From NCBI RefSeq assembly GCF_030035675.1, contig NC_084482.1:220185943-220249942 (forward strand): DNA of 64,000 nucleotides. The letters are read 5' to 3'. This document shows positions 22,167 through 32,819 of this stretch, piece by piece (positions within the stretch are counted from its first letter, which is position 1; the number at the start of each line of letters is the position of its first letter). Source of the stretch: Rhineura floridana. Taxonomy: Eukaryota > Chordata > Lepidosauria > Squamata > Rhineuridae. Under the pieces are notes generated by a model. It worked only from the letters and a program-made list of their open reading frames with translations. It made no database searches and was not told where the DNA came from. Made by a program: the position numbers and the translations under genes.

Positions 22167-22542
22167 CAGGGGCGTAGTCATGCAGGGTCCCGGAGAGTCT
22201 TAAACCCTTTACTTTTTTGGGAGCAGGGTCCCAGCAGGGTCCCTATGTCTCCAGCAAGTACAAGCCAAACAGCATGAAAGGGGAGTGTTTGCCACTGAGA
22301 AGAGTCTTCTAACATGCTTCCTTGTCCTTTCCTGCAGATTGGAGTCAATCAGAGTAAAAGGAGGTGAATCAAACATTGTGAAGACTCTTCTCATTAGCTA
22401 ACACCCTCCTATGTCATGCTTATTGGTTCCTAGGCATTATCAAGGATCTCATTCTCAACCCCACAGCAAAAAAAGCAGCGAGGGGCATGGCTGTGATTAA
22501 CATGAAGGACCCTGCACTTCTGAATTTGCCACTATACTACTG
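22167..22542. mobile_element. Non-autonomous hAT element, family H1
   Basis: 376 bp with ends CAGGGGCGTAGTC and ACTATACTACTG and a perfect 8-bp target duplication, TATATTGC (22159-22166 and 22543-22550). Other copies are 52544-52860 and 58624-59013. It has no coding capacity. Confidence 0.9.
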
Positions 22543-22847
22543 TATATTGCTCAGGATCAGGTTACTTGAGAGATGACTGCCTTATTTATTTATTTATTTA
22601 ACTTGTATACCGCCCCGTAGCCAAAGCTCCCTGGGCGGTTTACAGCAACTAAAAACATTAAAACAAATATACAATTTAAAAACACATATTTTAAAAACAA
22701 TTTAAAACACAATTTATAATTTAAAACAATTTAAAACACATGCTAAAATGCCTGGGAGAAGAGGAAAGTCTTGACCTGGTGCCGAAAAGATAACAGTGTT
22801 TGTGCCAGGCGCACCTCATCAGGAAGATCATTCCATAACTTGGAGGC

Positions 22848-23560
22848 TGTGATGTTCCTATATATTAGTGTATATATGGTAAGTGCTGGTTGTTTAGAGT
22901 ATACATGGTAAGTAGTGAAAGAGGAGGGGGAGTGAATGGGCAATAGAATGCTTGATGATTGGCTGAATGTTTAAAATGGCTGACAGTATAAATGAAAGGA
23001 TGACAGGTAAATCTGGGTGGATGTGAGGTGGTAAATTGTGGAATCTGGGGAGGAGAAGAGAAAGAGTGGATTGCTTGGTGGGGTTTGAGAGAGTTGTTTG
23101 CCAGGAGAGAGTGAAGAAGGAGGGGGGTGGAGTTCAGATTAGTATTGAGTAAAACCATATGCTTATGTGCCTTAAGAAGAAATCTTGTTAATCTTGTTAG
23201 CTTTGTTATCTGTAATAAATACTTAATTTGGTTTACCAAAGGCCTGATCCTTGGCTGGGGTTTCACAGACCAGAAGGGAGGGTAAGGTAATGACCAAGGC
23301 TGAAGGGGAACTGTAACAAATGGTGGCAGCGGTGAAGAGAATAACAATACCAGTATTCAGAGTCTCTGGGAATACTAGTATTGGGACGTTACTGGTGGTT
23401 GCCTAGCAGGGGGATCTGTTGAGATCTGTGCTAGAGCGGGGAGAGAAATCATAAGAGAGAGCGGTCCGGACTGGTGGAGTCCCTGGTGGTGCCTAGAGAC
23501 AGGCAGTAACCACGAGCAGGTAGGAACCTGACAGGGAGAGCCAGGGAAGGACGCCTCACA
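22848..23560 (+). mobile_element. Solo LTR, family A
   Basis: 713 bp, TGTGATG to CCTCACA, flanked by the perfect 5-bp duplication GAGGC (22843-22847, 23561-23565). It contains a TATA-like tataaatg and an aataaa signal. No internal coding sequence remains. It inserted into the L2 LINE. Confidence 0.85.
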
Positions 23561-23887
23561 GAGGCCACCACTGAGAAGGCCCTCTCCCTTGTTGCCACCC
23601 TCCATGCTTCCCTTGGAATAGGCACCCAGAAGAGGGCCTTTGATCTTGAACGTAGTTTACGGGTGGGTTTGTATCGGGAGAGGCGTTCCATCAGGTATTG
23701 TGGTCCTAAGCTGTGTAAGACTTTATAGGTCAAAACCAGCACCTTGAATCAAGCTCGGAAACATACAGGCAGCCAATGCAAGCGGGCCAGAATCGGTTTT
23801 ATATGTTTGAACCGTCTGGTCCCTGTTACCAATCTGGCCGCTGCATTTTGCACAAGCTGCAGTTTCCGAACCGTCTTCAAAGGCAGC

Positions 23888-24986
23888 TGTGATGTTCCTG
23901 CTTATATTGTAAATATGGTAGGTGCTGTTTATATAGAAGACATATGGTAAGTGAAAGAGGAGGGGGGAGTACATGAGCAGTAGAATGCTGGATGATTGGC
24001 TGAGCGTTTGAATGGCTAGGAGTATAAATGGAAGAATCTGGGAGGTTGTGGTTGAGGTGGTGTCTTTGAGAGGTTGAGAGAGAGGTTGGAGGTTTGGAGG
24101 TGGTGGTGTTGAGAGTGAGTCGGAATTCTGAGGCAATTAGTAAAAAGTCAAGTACCTAACAGAATATAGATGAAACCATACGCTTGTGAAACATTCCTTA
24201 AGTAATCTTGTTATTTCTGATATTAAATAAATACTTATTTGGTTTACCAAAGGCCTGATCCTTTGTTGGGGAAAAATACAGACCAGAAGGGAGGGCAAGG
24301 TAATGTTAGAATGCTGAGACATGATGGATTCCAAAAGACATGGACAGGGTAAAAATAAGCACACTCTGGGGCTCAAGGACAGAGAGCAGACCGAAGGCTG
24401 CAGGTGGCTGGGCAGGAAAGCTGCCAAGGCTATAAAACCTCCATAGAAACAGCTCAGGGTGTGGGGGGTGCATTTGATGTATGTGAAGGAGAGAGCTCAT
24501 GTATCTGTATCTGTATAGCTGAAAAAGACTATTGAATCAGTAAAAGATTCATCTTCACCACTTCAAGCGTCCTGTATCTATTCCTTCCTGCTATACGCAG
24601 TGGCATTGCCCTGACAGGCAAGCCGCAATTCCAACAGGTAATTACCAAGGCTGAACAGAAACTGTATCTAATGGTGGCAGCGGTGAAGGGAGATATTGTA
24701 ACAAGTCACGTATCCAGAGCAACCCAGAGTTGTATGCTTTAAATATAAAGATACAAGGGGGTTGGGAACAGTATAGGCACACAGTCACAAAGTAACAAGC
24801 TATAGAGAGACTTAGGCAAAGTCTCTGGGAGTTTGGGTTACAGAAAGTGACTGGTGGTGCTGCCTAGCAGTGGGATTTGTTGAATCTGTGCTAGAGCTGT
24901 AAAGGGTAAGAAGAAAACCTGACGTTCCTGTCTGCTGGTAGCCACAAGTGAGAGCTTCACAGGTGGTGCTGGGGAAGGACGTCACA
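23888..24986 (+). mobile_element. Solo LTR, family A, with a nested LTR
   Basis: TGTGATG to CGTCACA with the perfect 5-bp duplication GCAGC (23883-23887, 24987-24991). Without the nested element (24304-24636) it is about 760 bp. It is the second insertion of the same family into one L2 copy. Confidence 0.87.
24304..24636 (+). mobile_element. Solo LTR, family B, nested
   Basis: 333 bp, TGTTAGAATG to TTCCAACA, with the 5-bp duplication GGTAA (24299-24303, 24637-24641). It has a TATA box (gctataaaac). It lies inside a family A LTR and is therefore younger than it. Confidence 0.87.
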
Positions 24987-25525
24987 GCAGCCCCACGTAG
25001 AGTGCATTGCAGTAATCTAATTTGGAGGTTACCAGAGCATGGACAACTGAAGCTAGGTTATCCCTGTCCAGATAGGGACATAGTTGGGCCACTAACCGAA
25101 GTTGGTAGAAGGCACTCTGTGCCACCGAGGCTACCTGAGCCTCAAGTGACAGAGATGGTTTTAAGAGAACCCCCAAGCTACAAACCTGCTCCTTCAGGGG
25201 GAGTGCAACCCCATCCAGGACAGGTTGGACATCCACCATCTGGTCAGAAGAACCACCCACTAGCAGCCTTATCCCTTATATTCTCAGTAGATCACCACAG
25301 TCTGCAGGAGAGCTTCTCCTGCAAGTTCGAAAGATCTCAGAAGCCCCCTCCACAGTGACTCAGAGCAAGACATTTATGGTGGTGGCCTCTGTTCTGTGGA
25401 GCAGCATCCCTATCAAGGTACAACAGGCACCCACTCGCTGTACTTTTCTGAAACAACGGAAGACATTTTTGTTCCAAAAAGCCTTCCCACCTGGATGAAT
25501 TAGGTCTCTGCCATGGGTGTCTAGA

Positions 25526-25612
25526 ATCATAGAACAGTAGAGCTGGAAGGAACCTATAAGGCCATCAAGTCCAACCCCCTTCTCCATGCAGGATTCCAAG
25601 TTAAAGCACTCT
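25526..25612 (-). mobile_element. CR1 LINE 3' end
   Basis: The plus strand reads agaatcatagaacagtagag ... ccatcaagtccaaccc, the reversed CR1 3' end. Confidence 0.75.
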
Positions 25613-26540
25613 TGATCTCCTTGGTAATCGTTTTTTTAATCTGCTATTTTCTGTATTGTTTTAATCTGTCGTTTAGCTGTTTTTATTGCACTGTGTACCT
25701 TGCTTTCAGATATGGGTGGAAAGCGATTAATAAGCCCGTTGATTGTTGTCATTTTCACATAAATACTTTATACAACTTTATATGAACAACTTAAGAGGTT
25801 GTTTTTTTAAATTAAGCTGTCTATACTTTTAAAAATTAAGCTGGTTTAATTATTGGTGTTAATCTATAATTCCACTGGAAATGCTTATTATATTTTATAT
25901 TGATTGATATGTTTTAATGGTAGTTTATCATATTTTAATTTTGTATAAAATGTTTATGTTATTATTATTAAATGTTATTTATACCCCGCCTTTTGGCCAA
26001 AGGCCCTCAAGGCTGCTTACAAGGAAAAATAAACATAGGTATAAAAATACAATAAAAATACAATAAAAATGTTATCAAAAGGAATTATTTGGATTGTCAT
26101 ATTATGTTTTGAAATGATCTAGTGTTTGAGAGTTATTAAAATGATGGATCGATTTGCATTTTCTTTGCCTGTGAGCGGGTTTGGACATGTTTATATGGAA
26201 AAATCACATGCAAACTGAAATAAATTATGAGTTGCATTGAACGTAGTGCTAAGAAGAATACTCTGTCAGCCCAAGCATGTCTTGCTTCCCCTCTCTTCCC
26301 TCTATGCACTGTTCTGGGGGTTCTCCTCCTGATACACTTTTTTAAAAAATTAAAGTTTTTGTAAACTGAAGTACTTACAATCAGTCACATTGAAAGAAGT
26401 TACAAAACTTAAAATGATGATATTATGTACAAACAGGCATTTATTATCTAAGATATACATGCATATCTCCCTTCTGGGATACAAACAAAAGACCCTAAAC
26501 AGGAGTTGCTCTTGCCCCACTTCCAGCATTTTGCCAGGGT
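25613..26540. other. AT-rich intergenic repeats
   Basis: No gene is seen. It includes an L2-like 3' tail on the minus strand at about 25,967-26,070 (ttataccccgccttttggcc). Confidence 0.5.
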
Positions 26541-26732
26541 TTCAAACTTCCCTTGTGTTTCCCGGCCTGTCTGCCTCTGCTCATTTCAGCAGGAGAAGCC
26601 AGAGGCTGAACCCGGGCATTTCTGCAGGGAGTCAGTGGTGGCTCTAAGTAAGTGGCCCCATACTTTATGGGACGTGGGTTCTGTAAACTTGCCAGGCTCT
26701 TCCAGCAAATCCCTTGCAAAGACAAGGTGGTC

Positions 26733-26950
26733 ATCTTTATTTATTTATTTATCATTTGATTTATATCCCAGCAGCAGCCCAGGGCAGCAAACAAAAGCAC
26801 TGAAAACACTTAAAAACACTACAAAAACAGACTTTAAAATACATTAAAACAAAACATGTTTCAAAACATTGTTTTTAAAAAAGCTTTCAAAACATCTTTA
26901 AAAAACAAAAACATTTTAAAAAACAAAAGCTTTCAAAACATATTGAAAAG
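26733..26950 (-). mobile_element. L2-type LINE/SINE 3' tail
   Basis: A tatt repeat followed by gatttatatcccagcagcag and A-rich decay. It is absent from the D2 copy. Confidence 0.55.
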
Positions 26951-26974
26951 CAGTTCCAACACAGATCTGTATGA

Positions 26975-27205
26975 AAAAATGAAATGGACTGCCTTCAAGT
27001 GGATTCCCACTTATGGGTGACCCTATGAACAGGGTTTTCATGGTAAGCTGTATTCAGAGGAGGTTTACCATTGCCTTCCTCTGAGGATGAGAGGCAGTGG
27101 CTGGCCCAAGGTCACCCAGTGAGCTTCACAGCTGTGTCGGGATTCGAACCCTGGTCTCCCACGTTATAGTCCAGCACTCTAACCACCACTCCACATTGGC
27201 TCTGT
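26975..27205 (-). mobile_element. CORE-SINE (MIR-like), family 2
   Basis: The plus strand reads atggactgccttcaagtgga ... ggcccaaggtcacccagtga ... gggattcgaaccctggtctc ... agtccagcactctaaccacc: an MIR-type core and an inverted B box. Other copies lie at 43205, 44228, 46735, 47934, 51504 and 51822. Confidence 0.8.
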
Positions 27206-27214
27206 ATAGACTAG

Positions 27215-27475
27215 CATAATACAGAGTGCAGGACATGGAACAATGGGCTCAACTTACAGGAAGCCAGATTTCAGCTGAACATGAAAAACATCCTCTTAAA
27301 ACAGTACGACAATGGAACCAATGACCTAAGGAGGAGGTGGGCTCTCCAACACTTGAGGCTTTCAAGAGACAGCTGGGCAGCCCCCAGCTAATTCAGATTC
27401 CTGCACTGAGCAGGGGGTTGGACTTGATGACCTTAGAGGCCCAACTCTACGATTCTGTGATTCTATCTCAAAAAT
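27215..27475 (+). mobile_element. CR1 LINE 3' end
   Basis: Contains gtgcaggacatggaacaatg and ends ctacgattctgtgattctat, the CR1 3' terminus. It is shared with D2 at 31,778-32,050, so it predates that duplication. Confidence 0.8.
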
Positions 27476-27854
27476 ATTCTTCGCTTTGGCCCCATAGTAA
27501 CAGTTCTAAGTTTTCTGCAGGGGACTCCACACCCAGCTCCACTGTTGGAGGAACTAAGCAGGAGGCTGGGAAGTAAAACCAGGCTGTGGGCTGATGAGAA
27601 AGCAGAGCTGGGGGGCGAGCGGGGGCATCAGCTGCTAACAAGGCAGATGAAGATATTTTACTGCCTGAGACAGAGCATCAAATAGTGTTTTTTCCCACCT
27701 GTCTTCCCCAAGATTTAAGCCGTATGCCCCACACATTGCGGCAACATCTGCACTCTGCACATGCACAGAAGCATCCCCTTTCTTTAATTATATGCCTTCA
27801 CCAACTCAGATTGCACGTCATGCAGCTGACGAAATGGGCTGGAGGGTCCACTAA

Positions 27855-27972
27855 TGCGTATGCCGGCCTTTTGCCAACCTGGTAACCTCCAGATGCTTTG
27901 GACTACACCTTCCCCGCTGGCAAGGGCTGATGGGAGTTGTAGTCCAGAACATGTGGGTAGGGCACTAGTTTG
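27855..27972. mobile_element. Fold-back MITE (ggactaca family)
   Basis: Inverted repeat ccagatgctttggactacac ... gttgtagtccagaacatgtg with flanking ttttgccaacct/ggtttggcaaagg-type arms. The paralogue is at about 32,445-32,565. Confidence 0.6.
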
Positions 27973-27984
27973 GCAAAGGCTGGC

Positions 27985-28200
27985 TTAAGTCGTAAACTCT
28001 CCTGTTTCTGGGAAGGGGCAGAGTTCAGGGGCAGAGCCTCTCCTTTGCTGCAGGGAAAAGGTCCCGGGTTCAAAGCCAGGCGTCTCCGGGTCAGGCTGCT
28101 GGAGGCCCCCGTCTGAAACCCTCGAGCGCCGCTGCCAGTCAGTGCGGGCAATACTGCGCCAGATGGACCCAAGGGAGTGACTCAGTAGGCGGCACCTTGC
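27985..28200 (+). mobile_element. tRNA-derived SINE, family 1
   Basis: It has ggtcccgggttcaaagccag (B box) and gccagtcagtgcgggcaata. It is shared with D2 (32,590-32,790). Confidence 0.75.
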
Positions 28201-28249
28201 AAAGATCGCTATACTCCCCCCAAAAGAGTTTAGTACAAAAACGACTTTC

Positions 28250-29250
28250 TTCCTGCGGGGAGATCCTCTTCCCTTTTCAGCCACTCCCAGGCCAGGGAGG
28301 CTTCTGCGCGGGAGTTATCCCCCCCCTTCCCTGCAGCCCGCAAGTCGCACCCACGTTGGATGGCTGTCTGAGCGTGCCGAGGTGTAGCGCGAACGGCGCT
28401 GGGCTTTGCAGTCGCGGCTCCTCGGGGTGGCTGCGGTGAGAGCTCCGGCGGAGGGGGGGGTCCCTGCAGCCGCCCACCCCCGGGTCCGAGCGGGCAGAGT
28501 TTTGCAACCAGCGGGGAGAGGATCGAAGCAGTGCGCTAGAGGACTGGCGTGGGGGGGGGAAGAGAAGGAGAGGAGAGCAGGCTCCCCGTCGTTCCTCCAG
28601 TCCAAGAGAATAGAGCTGGAGGGGCCCCTTGGAGAAGCGAGATCGGGGACCTGTGCTGGAAGAGTCGGTGTGCCAGGAAAGGGAGGGGGCGGGGACCGCT
28701 CCGCTGGGGCATCGAGAGATTCCGGGGGGGGGTTGATTTACAAACAGGTTAGTGGGGGGGGGGAGGACTCAAACTTGTGTTGCTTTTTTTGATTTATTGC
28801 ATTTCCTCAGAACGGGCAAATCGGGATTAAATGCGGGCCGCCCTTCTGATGCCCCTGGCGTCATGCAGACGCGGCAAAGACCTGCGGCGCGCGCCCATCG
28901 CGCAAGAAGAGCCGGTGGGTGGAGGGCGACCTGGAAGGCCTGGGTGCCCCCTTCGCCTCCCGCTCCCCCAGGAAGCCGCCCTCTGCCTCGACAGCTGCGC
29001 AACGCAGGCGTCGCTAGGCAGCAGAGAGCGGGGCTGAAGGGGGCGCCTTATCTGGCCTGGTTACCGGAGCGTGGGCGCGCCAGCTGCCTGTGTGCCTGCA
29101 GCCGCAGTCTAGGGACCGGCCTGGAGTACATGGACTCGTCGTCTGTTGCGTGGCTACCTTTGGAGAAGAAGCTGCTTTGCTGCCAGCGATCAAGGCAGGC
29201 TGTAAAAGTGGCGGCTGCAGCTTCCCTTGACAGTGGAGAGGCTGACCCAT
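28250..29250. promoter_or_regulatory. CpG-rich block, copy D1 (candidate promoter)
   Basis: About 1 kb of GC-rich sequence with many CpGs (cgccgaggtgtagcgcg-type motifs, ggcgcgcgcccatcgcgcaa), in sharp contrast to the AT-rich neighbours. No TATA box or conserved coding frame is seen, and the open frames differ between D1 and D2, so they are probably not coding. It could be an inactive or active promoter or first exon. Confidence 0.4.
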
Positions 29251-29392
29251 GATGGGGAAGGGAAGGGAGGGGAGGGGTGCCCCGCCAACCTCACTCAACA
29301 CCCCCCTGCCTGCCTTCTTAGGTCTAAGGTCTGGGCAGGTGATGATGAGGATGACCTTCAGTTTACAGGTTTCCGAGCCACTTTCGCTCAGG

Positions 29393-29508
29393 CAGAGCTT
29401 GGAAAAGTTACTTTTTTGAACTACAACTCCCATCAGCCCAATCCAGTGGCCATGCTTGCTGGGGCTGATGGGAGTTGTAGTTCAAAAAAGTAACTTTTCT
29501 AAGCTCTG
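29393..29508. mobile_element. Fold-back MITE (CAGAGCTTGG family), D1-private
   Basis: CAGAGCTTGG to AAGCTCTG inverted repeat. The flanking host sequence gccactttcgct occurs on both sides; D2 has an uninterrupted gccaatgtcgctgcagagga at 33,876-33,895. It therefore inserted after the D1/D2 duplication. Confidence 0.8.
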
Positions 29509-29536
29509 CCACTTTCGCTGCAGAGGAAGTAGCTGG

Positions 29537-29983
29537 TAGGGATGGGAAGATCCGCCTCTTGCTGTTCTCAGTTTCTCAACCCGCCAATGGACAATTCAGT
29601 TCTCTGCATTTCTGCAGCGATCTGTAGATTTCTTCTTGTTAAATCCTCATGAAAATTCTCCACCCTGTTAGTGTGAATTTCTCCAAACTAACACATTTTT
29701 CCGTAGGCAGTTTTGACAAAGGTACACATTTTGCAAGCCCTTTCTCATCATGTCATCCTCTTTTGCATGATATCTTCACTCGTGTATTCGTTTTTATGCA
29801 CACTTTCCCCTAAGACATGCATTTTTGTAAATGTTGTTCGGTTGGCAAGCTGCAGTCCCAAATTCTAAGCAATGCAAATTTTCAAGGAGGGCTGTGTTTT
29901 CGTTCTCACATTGTTTTAGGAATTGCGAATTTGATAAGTTCGCCTTGAAATGTGATCTGAATTGGAATTCTCGCCCATCCCTA
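29537..29983. mobile_element. Non-autonomous hAT element, family H2
   Basis: 447 bp, TAGGGATGGG to CCATCCCTA, with a perfect 8-bp duplication GTAGCTGG (29529-29536, 29984-29991). Family members are 33908-34131, 39875-40261 and about 50215-50625. Confidence 0.9.
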
Positions 29984-29989
29984 GTAGCT

Positions 29990-30165
29990 GGCAACACTGG
30001 AAGGCTTTATACCGGGTCAGACCATTGGTCCAGCTGGCTCAGTATTGCCCACTCTGACTGGCAGTGGCTCCCTAGGGGGTTCAGACTGGGGGCATTCCCA
30101 GCCCTGGATTAAAACTGGGATCTCCTGTGTGCGGAGATGGTGCTTTCCCACAGAGCTGGCATCAT
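29990..30165 (-). mobile_element. tRNA-derived SINE, family 1
   Basis: The minus-strand SINE body reads ataccgggtcagaccattgg, gcccactctgactggcagtg on the plus strand. It is shared with D2. Confidence 0.7.
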
Positions 30166-30270
30166 TCCCCTAGCAGTAAAGCAGGATTCTAGTCCTCATG
30201 TTTCTGCATAGAGAGATGAAATAGGAGCTCAGGAACTTGCCTTGCACTGAGCCAGACCATACTGCGGGGC

Positions 30271-30914
30271 GCGGAAGGGGAGTGCTACTTCTTCCCCATC
30301 CTAGCCAGGGGGTTCTAGCCAGGGCCCGACCCAGCCGCCCTTTGGCGCCGGGCCTGGTGAGGGAGATGGAAGGCTCCTGCAGGTCTGGAAGAGAAAGCTG
30401 GAGAAGAAGCAAAGCAGAAAGGACAGAATCGCAGTGGTGAAACCACACACAAGGAAGGAATTGTAGCGATATTTTGTGTCAATGTGTAGTAGCCTGAATA
30501 AAAATAGCTCTCTTTTCTGGAACTGGCTTCATTCATTCACTTGGGCTGCAATCCTAACCCCATTGCAAGTAAGCTCCATTGAGTTCAACAGGACTGATTT
30601 CTGAGTAGGCATGGTTAGGATTGTGCTGTTGATTATGATGGATAATCCAGAATATGTCTCTGCCAACTAGTTGCATTTCAGTGTTTTTGGTATTTCCTAT
30701 TCCCCAAACTACCCAACCCATCAAACCTGGGTTGTGGCCATTTCCCCCCCCCCCAACTTGGGATGCCATTGCAGCGCTGGCAGATGTCGCTGGTCCAGGG
30801 CTATGCAGACGCCCGGCAGGCTGAAATGCACAGGATTGCGCAAAGTCCCAAAATCTCCATATGAAAAATGTTGCTTTCTTGGATTCTTGCCTGTCCCAGC
30901 GTAAAGGCATCCCC
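30271..30914. other. Spacer between D1 and D2
   Basis: No gene is seen. It contains a generic squamate repeat at about 30,545-30,640 (ccattgagttcaacaggact flanked by inverted ggctgcaatccta/taggattgtgctg). Confidence 0.45.
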
Positions 30915-31149
30915 TTTAGTTGTATTTCCCACCTGGCTGCCTCTGCTCATTTCAGCAGGAGAAGCCAGAGGCTGAATCCGGCATTTCTTCAGGGAGAGCA
31001 GATGAGTCAGTGGGTGGCTCTAGCAAAATTTGCAAAATTTACACTAAAAAACCCTCCAAAAACAATTGTGGAATGATGGCACTAACTATTCTGCAGAATA
31101 GTTTCCAATGGGCACGCGGAGTGTCTCAGTTTGCACAAGATGAAACAGT

Positions 31150-31690
31150 GGGAGATGAAAGATATTGTGTGCCACCCCAATCTCCGAGCGGTGTGATTTC
31201 CAGGGGTCCCTGTGCTCACCCAGGGGTGAGAAGAGACTTTGGTGTCTTTATGAAATATGGTTTGTTTATTTACACACATTCCAACCTGAGCTTAAGATGG
31301 ATGGGTTCAAAGCATCAGCAGTCCAACAGATCTTGCATTTTCCACCAGCCTTACAGGAGACACCCCACAGCCATGGTGCAGGGAGCCAGCCTCTCTGCCT
31401 GCCTCTAGTCCCCAGCCTTTTCTCTGACACTCTGCTCAAAAACACAAGCCTCTCCTTGGCCTCAGGAGTGGAGAGGGCTCTCCTGAAGAGTTTCAATAAC
31501 AATAGGATCTACCTGGCCCAGTTAATGGGCACTTGATAGGCCCATTAACTCACCTAGTCATTCTATTAGACTAACGGAGATCTGGCCAGCAGAACATATT
31601 TCTCACCTCCAGGTGCAGGGTTTCAAATCAGAGGCTGAAAGGGGACTCCTAGAAATCATCCATCTCAACCCCAAGCCCGTAACAATATTC
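31150..31690 (-). repeat. Inverted copy of class I intron 2 segment
   Basis: The reverse complement matches 6150-6950 and 12,380-12,830. For example, atggatgggttcaaagcatcagc-type sequence here is the inverse of the gctgatg...cctccatctt stretch in the cassettes, and ttaatgggcacttgataggc is the inverse of gcctatcaagtgccccttaa. The solo LTR of cassette 1 is absent. It is either a fragment of another class I copy or a shared older repeat. Confidence 0.75.
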
Positions 31691-31777
31691 TAGCAAATGG
31701 CTAGGAGTGTTCTATGTTTTTAGTTGACCATGCCCACCTTTCCTTAAGTGAAGTGGTTTAAGCAAACACCTAGTTGC

Positions 31778-32050
31778 AATATAGAGTGCAGGACATGGAA
31801 TAATGGGCTCAACTTACAGGAAGCCATATTTCAGGTGAACATCAGGAAAAAATTCCTATTAAAGCAGTACAACAATGGAACCAATGACCTAAGGAGGTGG
31901 TGGGCTCTCCAACACTGGAGGCCTTCAAGAGGCAGCTGGACAGCCCCCTGTCGGGTGTGCTTTGATTTGGATTCCTGCATTGAGCACGGGGTTGGACTCG
32001 ATGACCTTAGAGGCCCCTTCCAACTCTACTATTCTGTGATTCTATGATCT
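31778..32050 (+). mobile_element. CR1 LINE 3' end
   Basis: gtgcaggacatggaataatg to actattctgtgattctatga; this is the D2 counterpart of 27215-27475. Confidence 0.85.
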
Positions 32051-32444
32051 CAAAAATATTCATCACTTTGGCCCCATAGTAACGGGTCTGAGTTTTCCGA
32101 AGGCGACTCCAGACCCAGCGCTACTGTTGGAGGAACTGAGCACGAGGATGGGAAGTAAAACCAGGCAGTGGGCTGAGGAAAAAGCTGGGCTGGGGGCGAG
32201 CGGGGGCATCAGCTGCTGACAAGGCAGCCCAAGATATTTTACTGCCTGAGACAGAGCATTGAATAGTGTTTTTTCCCACCTGTTCTCCCCAAGATTTAAG
32301 TTGTATGCCCCACACATTACCCCCCAGACATCACGGCAACATCTGCACATGCACAGAAGCGACCCTTTTGATTATATGCCTTCACCAACTCAGATTTCAT
32401 GTCATGCAGCTGACGAAGTGGGCTGGAGGATCCACAAATACTTA

Positions 32445-32565
32445 TGCCAGCCTTTTGCCAACCTGGTGCCCTCCAGATGCTTTGGACTACACCTTCCAGC
32501 TGGCAGGGGCTGATGGGAGTTGTAGTCCAGAACACGTGGGTGGGGCACTAGGTTGGCAAAGGCTG
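32445..32565. mobile_element. Fold-back MITE (ggactaca family)
   Basis: ccagatgctttggactacac ... gttgtagtccagaacacgtg; the D2 counterpart of 27855-27972. Confidence 0.6.
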
Positions 32566-32589
32566 GCTTAAGTCTTAAACCCTCCTGTT

Positions 32590-32790
32590 TCTGGGAAGGG
32601 CCGGAGTTCAGCAGCAGAGCATCTCCTGTGTTGCTGGCAAAAAGTCCCGGGTTCAAACCCAAGCGTCTCCGGGTCAGGCTGCTGGAGGCCCCCGTCAGAG
32701 ACCCTGGAGCTGCTGCCAGTCAGTGCAGGCAATACTGCGCCAGATGGACCCAAGGGAGTGAGTCCGTAGGCAGCACCTTCCAAAGATCGC
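32590..32790 (+). mobile_element. tRNA-derived SINE, family 1
   Basis: cccgggttcaaacccaagcg (B box) and ccagtcagtgcaggcaatac; the D2 counterpart of 27985-28200. Confidence 0.75.
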
Positions 32791-32819
32791 TATACTCTCC
32801 CGTCAAAAAAGAGTTTAGT

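Larger units (their letters stand above)
22585..25290 (-). mobile_element. L2 LINE, ORF2 3' half, interrupted by solo LTRs
   Basis: On the minus strand the pieces run RT (DGVALPLKEQVCSLGVLLKP, LDYCNALYVGL; 24,990-25,290), then VLTYKVLHSLGPQYL (about 23,565-23,885), then LWNDLPDEVRLAQTLLSFRH (about 22,760-22,845), then the hairpin ataccgccccgtagccaaag at 22,605. The pieces are collinear once the LTRs at 22848-23560 and 23888-24986 are removed. Confidence 0.85.
26545..30270. repeat. Segmental duplication, copy D1
   Basis: This is collinear with 30,915-34,395 (D2). Shared landmarks include ctgctcatttcagcaggaga (26,578 and 30,944), a CR1 3' end, agatattttactgcctgaga (27,651 and 32,232), a SINE, a CpG-rich block, a TAGGGATGGG hAT element and a final SINE. 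Each copy has private insertions. Confidence 0.85.

Noticed and set aside
28406-29252. Long open frames in the CpG-rich block
   Set aside because: The D2 copy does not keep the same frames and the translations are low-complexity G/R/A-rich, as expected from GC-rich DNA by chance.
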